Source: Calliphora vicina (Eukaryota > Arthropoda > Insecta > Diptera > Calliphoridae). From it: a DNA stretch of 64,000 bases. The DNA is taken from NCBI RefSeq assembly GCF_958450345.1, contig NC_088783.1, positions 23,315,701 through 23,379,700 on the forward strand. The letters run 5' to 3'. The notes below the pieces were generated by a model, which saw only the letters and a list, made by a program, of their open reading frames with translations, searched no databases and was not told where the DNA came from. Positions 59,830 to 64,000 of the stretch are shown one piece after another. Every line of letters begins with the position of its first letter. The first letter of the stretch is position 1. The translations under genes were made by a program, and so were the position numbers.

Positions 59830-60215
59830 TTATAATACAGAGAAAATACATGATCACAATATGGTTGCGGCAACTATGTTATGTTCTAAGCTATCATACA
59901 TTTGTTTTTCACAAAGAACTGCTGAATTTTTATTTCAATAATAACTTGTATTCCAAAGCAATACTTCTGGTTCATATTTTATAATTATATGATTGTCGCT
60001 ATAGTTGGCAATATGATTGATATGTGACGAACAATTTAATTATGATAACTATGAAAATGTGGTCATAACATCAATCATGTTTTCACATAACAATATTATG
60101 GTTGAGATGTAATCATAATATGTTTGGGATCAACCATTGTATGCTTGCGCTACAACTATAATATGATAATATAACCTACCTTAATTTCACAAAACCATAT
60201 TATGGTTGAGGTGGA
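59830..60215. repeat. Diverged member of the ATGGTT/AACCAT foldback family
   Basis: Begins CAGAGAAAATACATGATCAC, resembling the CAGAGAAAAAATATA terminus at 55256. It carries AATATGGTTGCGGCAACTAT, TATTATGGTTGAGATG and CCATATTATGGTTGAGG blocks in both orientations. Confidence 0.55.
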
Positions 60216-60243
60216 AAAACTGTCAAGCGGGGCACCCGGTGGG

Positions 60244-61472
60244 TTAAACTAATTCGCGTACGCTGAATTCAGTGGTGCCAATCGTTTTTTTAGGTTCGAG
60301 ATATACCGTTATTTCGAAAATAGAGAAGGTTGCATAACATATATTCGCGTAACTCAAAAACAGTTTAGTGTATTGCATAAACTGAAAAAACAAAAATTTC
60401 ATAATAGAATTACCTTTAAAACTTTTTTTAATCTGCGCCGTTGTTTTAGAAATATAATTGTAACCTACACCACCATAGTAAGGAGGGTATAATGCGTTTG
60501 TGCAGATGTTTGTAACGCCCAAAAATATTGGTCTAACACCCACCTTAAAGTATACCAATCGACTTAGAATCACTTTCTGATTCGATTAAACGATGTCCGT
60601 CTGGCTGTCCATGTAAACCTTGTGCGTAGAGTACAGGTCGCAATTTTGAAGATATTTCGATCAAAATTGGTACATGTAATTTTTTTCGGCCCAAGGACGA
60701 AGTCTATTGAAACTGGATGAAATCGGTCCATTATTTCACCTAGCCCCCATACAAATATCCCCTCGAAATTGGACTTTATCGGTCATAAATGTTTAATTTA
60801 TATATGTATCTACACAAATTTCGGTCCAAATAAGTTTCATATATACAAAATTCATGTCTCCAAATTTTATTAGGATCGGTCCATAATTAGTCATAGCTCC
60901 CATATAGACCCGCTTCCGAAAATCACTTAAACGTGCATAAATCTCCTAAAAATATTGGTATATACACAAAATTCAACATAAATAACTTTCATTAAGACAT
61001 AAATCACACGACCTAATTTCAAGGTGATCGGTCCATAATTGGTCATAGCCCCCATATAAGGCCAACTTCCGAAAATCACTCAAAAATATAAATTATTGAA
61101 ATTTTAAAAGAAAAATGTTTTTGCTCTTTTACTTAGTTTAGGGTATTGACCGACCATACATTCTTACTTGTTTTTTTTTTTTTGGACAAACAAAATTAAT
61201 TTTTTATGAAAATTTTGAATTTTTTGTTTTTTAAAACGGCATAAAAAATTGGAAAATGCAGCAAAAGAAATTTATATTTCTAAAACGATTACGAAGATTA
61301 AAGCCTTAATTAAAGGTAATTATATTGCGGAATTTCAGTTTTTTCATCTTATTCAATAAACTAAAATGTTTTTGAGTTACGAGAATATATGTTATGCAAC
61401 CATTTTCGAAATAGCGGTATATCTCGAAAATACGAGCTAAAAAAACGGTTCAGCGTACCCGAATTAGTTTAA
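60244..61472. mobile_element. TTAA-bounded palindromic element split by a HINE copy
   Basis: The left arm 60244-60460 (TTAAACTAATTCGCGTACGC, CGAGATATACCG, GGTTGCATAACATATATTC, TTTTAGAAATATAA) is the inverse of the right arm ~61262-61472 with moderate divergence. Both outer ends are TTAAACTAATTCG. The TTAA may be a piggyBac-type duplication, but the inner termini are not CC-type, so the class is uncertain. The HINE copy at 60461-61173 occupies the loop. Confidence 0.8.
60461..61173 (+). mobile_element. HINE/DINE-1-like element in the loop of the palindrome
   Basis: The 5' end TAACCTACACCACCATAGTA (one base from the family start) leads through the full core to GTTTAGGGTATTGACCGACC and the tail ATACATTCTTACTTGTTT. 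Part of the terminal hairpin is deleted. Confidence 0.9.
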
Positions 61473-63196
61473 GCCGCTGGATGGCCCTTTTGACAGAAAA
61501 AATTGTTAATTTCATGCACAGTGTTATTATTGAACTCACCATTCAAACCTGCTGCATATAAATTCACAGAAAATGCTTTAAAAAACAACTTGGACGATGC
61601 ACGACGTAGTTTTCATATCAACGAATGCCTTAGAAATTAAATTAAGTGTGAACTTTATTGCAATAAAATATTGCAATATAATTGCTTAGATTTAATGTTT
61701 CAAAAATATTGCTCCACTGTGCACTTCCGGATAATGTTGCTGCTTGTGAAAATTTTTGCTGCTTTAGACCGTTAGGCCCAGTGATTATGCCACCAATGAT
61801 GTTGATTTTTATTTTGGTAAAATAAATTTTTTTTAGTTTATTTTTCTTTCGGAACATGCATGCAAAAGTGCATGAACATTTGCGATATTTTGTTTTGGTG
61901 AGTTTTAATCCTTGTTTTGGTGTGCGTGTCTGTTGTATGTAACTCTTCTTTTTTTGGTAGAAAAAAAAAAAACAACCAAAACTTTTCGTTGCCATTTGGT
62001 TTGGTTTGGTTTTATTGGTGTGTCTCTGTGAGAATAAAGCCTACCAAAAGCAAAACAGAAAAAAAGGAACCCATGTACCGGACAGTTGTTTTATTGGAAA
62101 AACTCCACCTATAATAAAACCAGCCAAACACAAGTGCGTTAGTTGCATAAACATCTACAAACTTAGTGAACACACATTATGGCAATGTTACCCCACTACT
62201 ACCTTAACACCCATATGCAAGTGCTTGCATGTAGGCGCAGAAATGCATGCATTTCCATTAGGCCCCTTCAAACTATGCTGCACTTTTTTTGTTTGTTTAT
62301 TTTTGGTATACGTATGCCTCTCTCTCATATTCTTGCTTTATTTTCAATCAGACCCACGCATTAAAAAAAGGAAAATTCTGGATGTTTTCAGATTTATTAT
62401 TTTTTTTTTCTTCCATTTTATGTTGGTTTTCTTTTTGTATCTTATTAAACACCCTCTTCATTATCACTCAACGCATACATACTGGCTTTGGACTCGTATA
62501 AAGTTTTGCTTTATTTTTCTGTAATCCTTTTTTGTGTTTCTGGTTTGTCCATTTTTTTTTTAATTGAACATTTTAATGATTTACGATTCTTTGTGTACAA
62601 AAAAAAGTCTGGCATATCAATTCACCAGCAACCACATCACTCCTTTTTTTATCATCATAATATTATCAAATCTTGGTATTGCTATAAAATCATTAGTATT
62701 AAATTATCTTATTTATCGAGTACAATTTTTTTTTGTTGTATATAGAAGTAATTTTAAAAACATGTAAGTTTTAAAAAAGAATTTAATAAAAAAAATAAAT
62801 TTTCAATGCATTTTATATGAGTTAATTGATACTTATGTATATGTATTAATGAATGTATTTATATATATGTATATGTATTTATTGTTGATGACTTTGCGTG
62901 ATCATTTGCATGCAAATGAAAAAAAGAAATTTGCGAAACAAAATTTTACCGACGGCATTTGAATATTTCTTTGCAAGAAAAAAGTATTTAATGATAAAAT
63001 TGTTTACTTAATTCTCATTAGTTGGAATTATTGAAGTGAAAACGATTCCTGACTATCGGTAGTTTATCAGAAACTCTATATAGAGATAACGGTAATTTAG
63101 TTATTTTTTAATGTGTTTTATTTTCTGTACAACACATTTAGCACCTTTTCAATACAAAACATTTCTAAATTCTATTCTAAATAAATTTCTTAATGA
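61473..63196. other. Non-coding DNA, nothing recognised
   Basis: T-rich stretches generate overlapping hydrophobic frames at 61917-62767 (Phe/Leu/Ile-rich), none with a recognisable domain or consistent start. They are judged to be chance. Confidence 0.4.
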
Positions 63197-63594
63197 TTAC
63201 ACGGTGCTACGATGGAAAAAAACTTGGAAAACGACCTAGCGTAGGTTATAGGACTTGCTGAGTACATTAGAATTTGTGTCAAAAAATGTCCGAAACACCG
63301 TCAAATTCAGAAGTTATCCTGAAGAAACCGTTTTCAGTGATGTTATGCATACATTTTATGAAAGCTTGATTCCACTATTATGTAAAATTTTGAAATCGGT
63401 CTAAAAATGTGTGAGTTAGAGATACTAAAGTACTACGACCTACCATAAAACAGTTTTTTCAAAATAACTTAAAATTTTGAGGGTGTTTCAAAATCTTTGA
63501 AAACAGTTTTAGTATGTCCTCATCTAGGCCTACAACCTTCGCTAGCTGGCTTTTCAAGTTCTGACAAAAAGTGTCATTTTGTAGCAGAGTGTTA
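63197..63594 (-). mobile_element. Family B element, internally deleted copy
   Basis: On the minus strand it starts TAACACTCTGCTACAAAATG and ends CCATCGTAGCACCGTGTAA, matching both termini and subterminal blocks of the 1,008-bp copy at 21131-22138 but lacking its AT-rich middle. It is ~398 bp. Confidence 0.85.
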
Positions 63595-64000
63595 TTTAAA
63601 AAGTTTCTAAAATTATATAATTAAGGTTATAGACTTTTGGGAAAAGGTTTCCTGATATTCTGACCTAAGAAAACACTGAAATGCTCATAGGAACCAGTTC
63701 ACCCCAAAAATTAATTTCAATAAACTTATCAATAATTAAATTGGAAATTTCGCAAATGCAAACTAAATCTTACTGGAACATTTTTAATATAGTTTTAGAA
63801 TATTAGAAGTAATTTGCAATGCTGGCAAATGGCAAATGATTGGCTAAAAATTTTGAATTGCACACAATTTACTATTCACGATAATTTTTCCTTCCTTATT
63901 GAGGTGGAGAACTTTAAATTGAAACAAAACAGAGAAAAACTTTTTAATATCCATTCAATTTGATTTATAAATTAGATATTTGAATGGCATTAAAGTTTAA
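63595..64000. other. Non-coding right edge, nothing recognised
   Basis: AT-rich, with no bounded repeat or reading frame of note before the window ends. Confidence 0.4.

Noticed and set aside
61642..62767. Overlapping frames of 61-172 residues on both strands
   Set aside because: Composition is dominated by T-rich tracts (Phe/Leu/Ile). There is no domain, and no consistent frame between neighbours.
1..64000. CRISPR arrays, bacterial operons, ribosome-binding sites or rRNA genes
   Set aside because: The DNA is clearly metazoan. The tandem repeats lack spacer/repeat alternation, and no rRNA or intact tRNA was recognised.

Overview
The window looks like nuclear DNA of a higher fly, probably a calyptrate (blow-fly or house-fly relative). 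It is very AT-rich, with Gln/Asn homopolymer runs in coding sequence, abundant mariner, hAT, piggyBac and Helitron remnants, and many copies of a short repeat with Helentron/DINE-1 (HINE) architecture. The host assignment is inference from composition and repeat style. LAYOUT: The only convincing host gene is at the left edge. A single minus-strand reading frame stays open for 1,476 codons from an ATG at 4429 to the window edge. It encodes a signal peptide followed by a very long Thr/Ser-rich, mucin-like extracellular region. Its 3' part lies outside the window. I found no convincing host exon in the remaining ~59 kb, which is either upstream intergenic DNA or one or more long introns around non-coding 5' exons. 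REPEATS: From 5.8 kb onwards the sequence mixes apparently unique AT-rich DNA with mobile-element remains. (a) Non-autonomous DNA elements with readable target-site duplications: two hAT-like (9560-10560 and 43019-44142, each with a perfect 8-bp TSD), two piggyBac-like (14099-14336 and 33801-34941, TTAA), several TA-flanked MITEs, a CACT-terminated element (49829-50903) and several foldback elements. (b) Broken transposase or helicase genes: an IS630/Tc1-like transposase (about 11960-12480), four mariner fragments (23222-23690, 23912-24050, 30781-31053, 54150-54475), and a Helitron helicase (54643-57370) split by two younger insertions. (c) At least eight copies or fragments of the HINE family. 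SATELLITE: The most striking structure is a ~7.5-kb tandem array of a 114-bp monomer (39056-46573, about 56 units). It has 228-bp and 866-bp higher-order periods, is interrupted by one of the hAT-like elements, and sits inside a copy of the HINE family: the 5' part of that element lies immediately left of the array and its 3' part immediately right. This resembles the known tendency of DINE-1-type elements to carry central tandem repeats that can expand into satellites. NESTING: At 33.6-35.4 kb a CCGGTT-rich segment contains a piggyBac-like element, which contains a TA-flanked MITE, which carries two tRNA-like sequences. All similarity statements come from reading the sequence and recalled family motifs; no database search was run.
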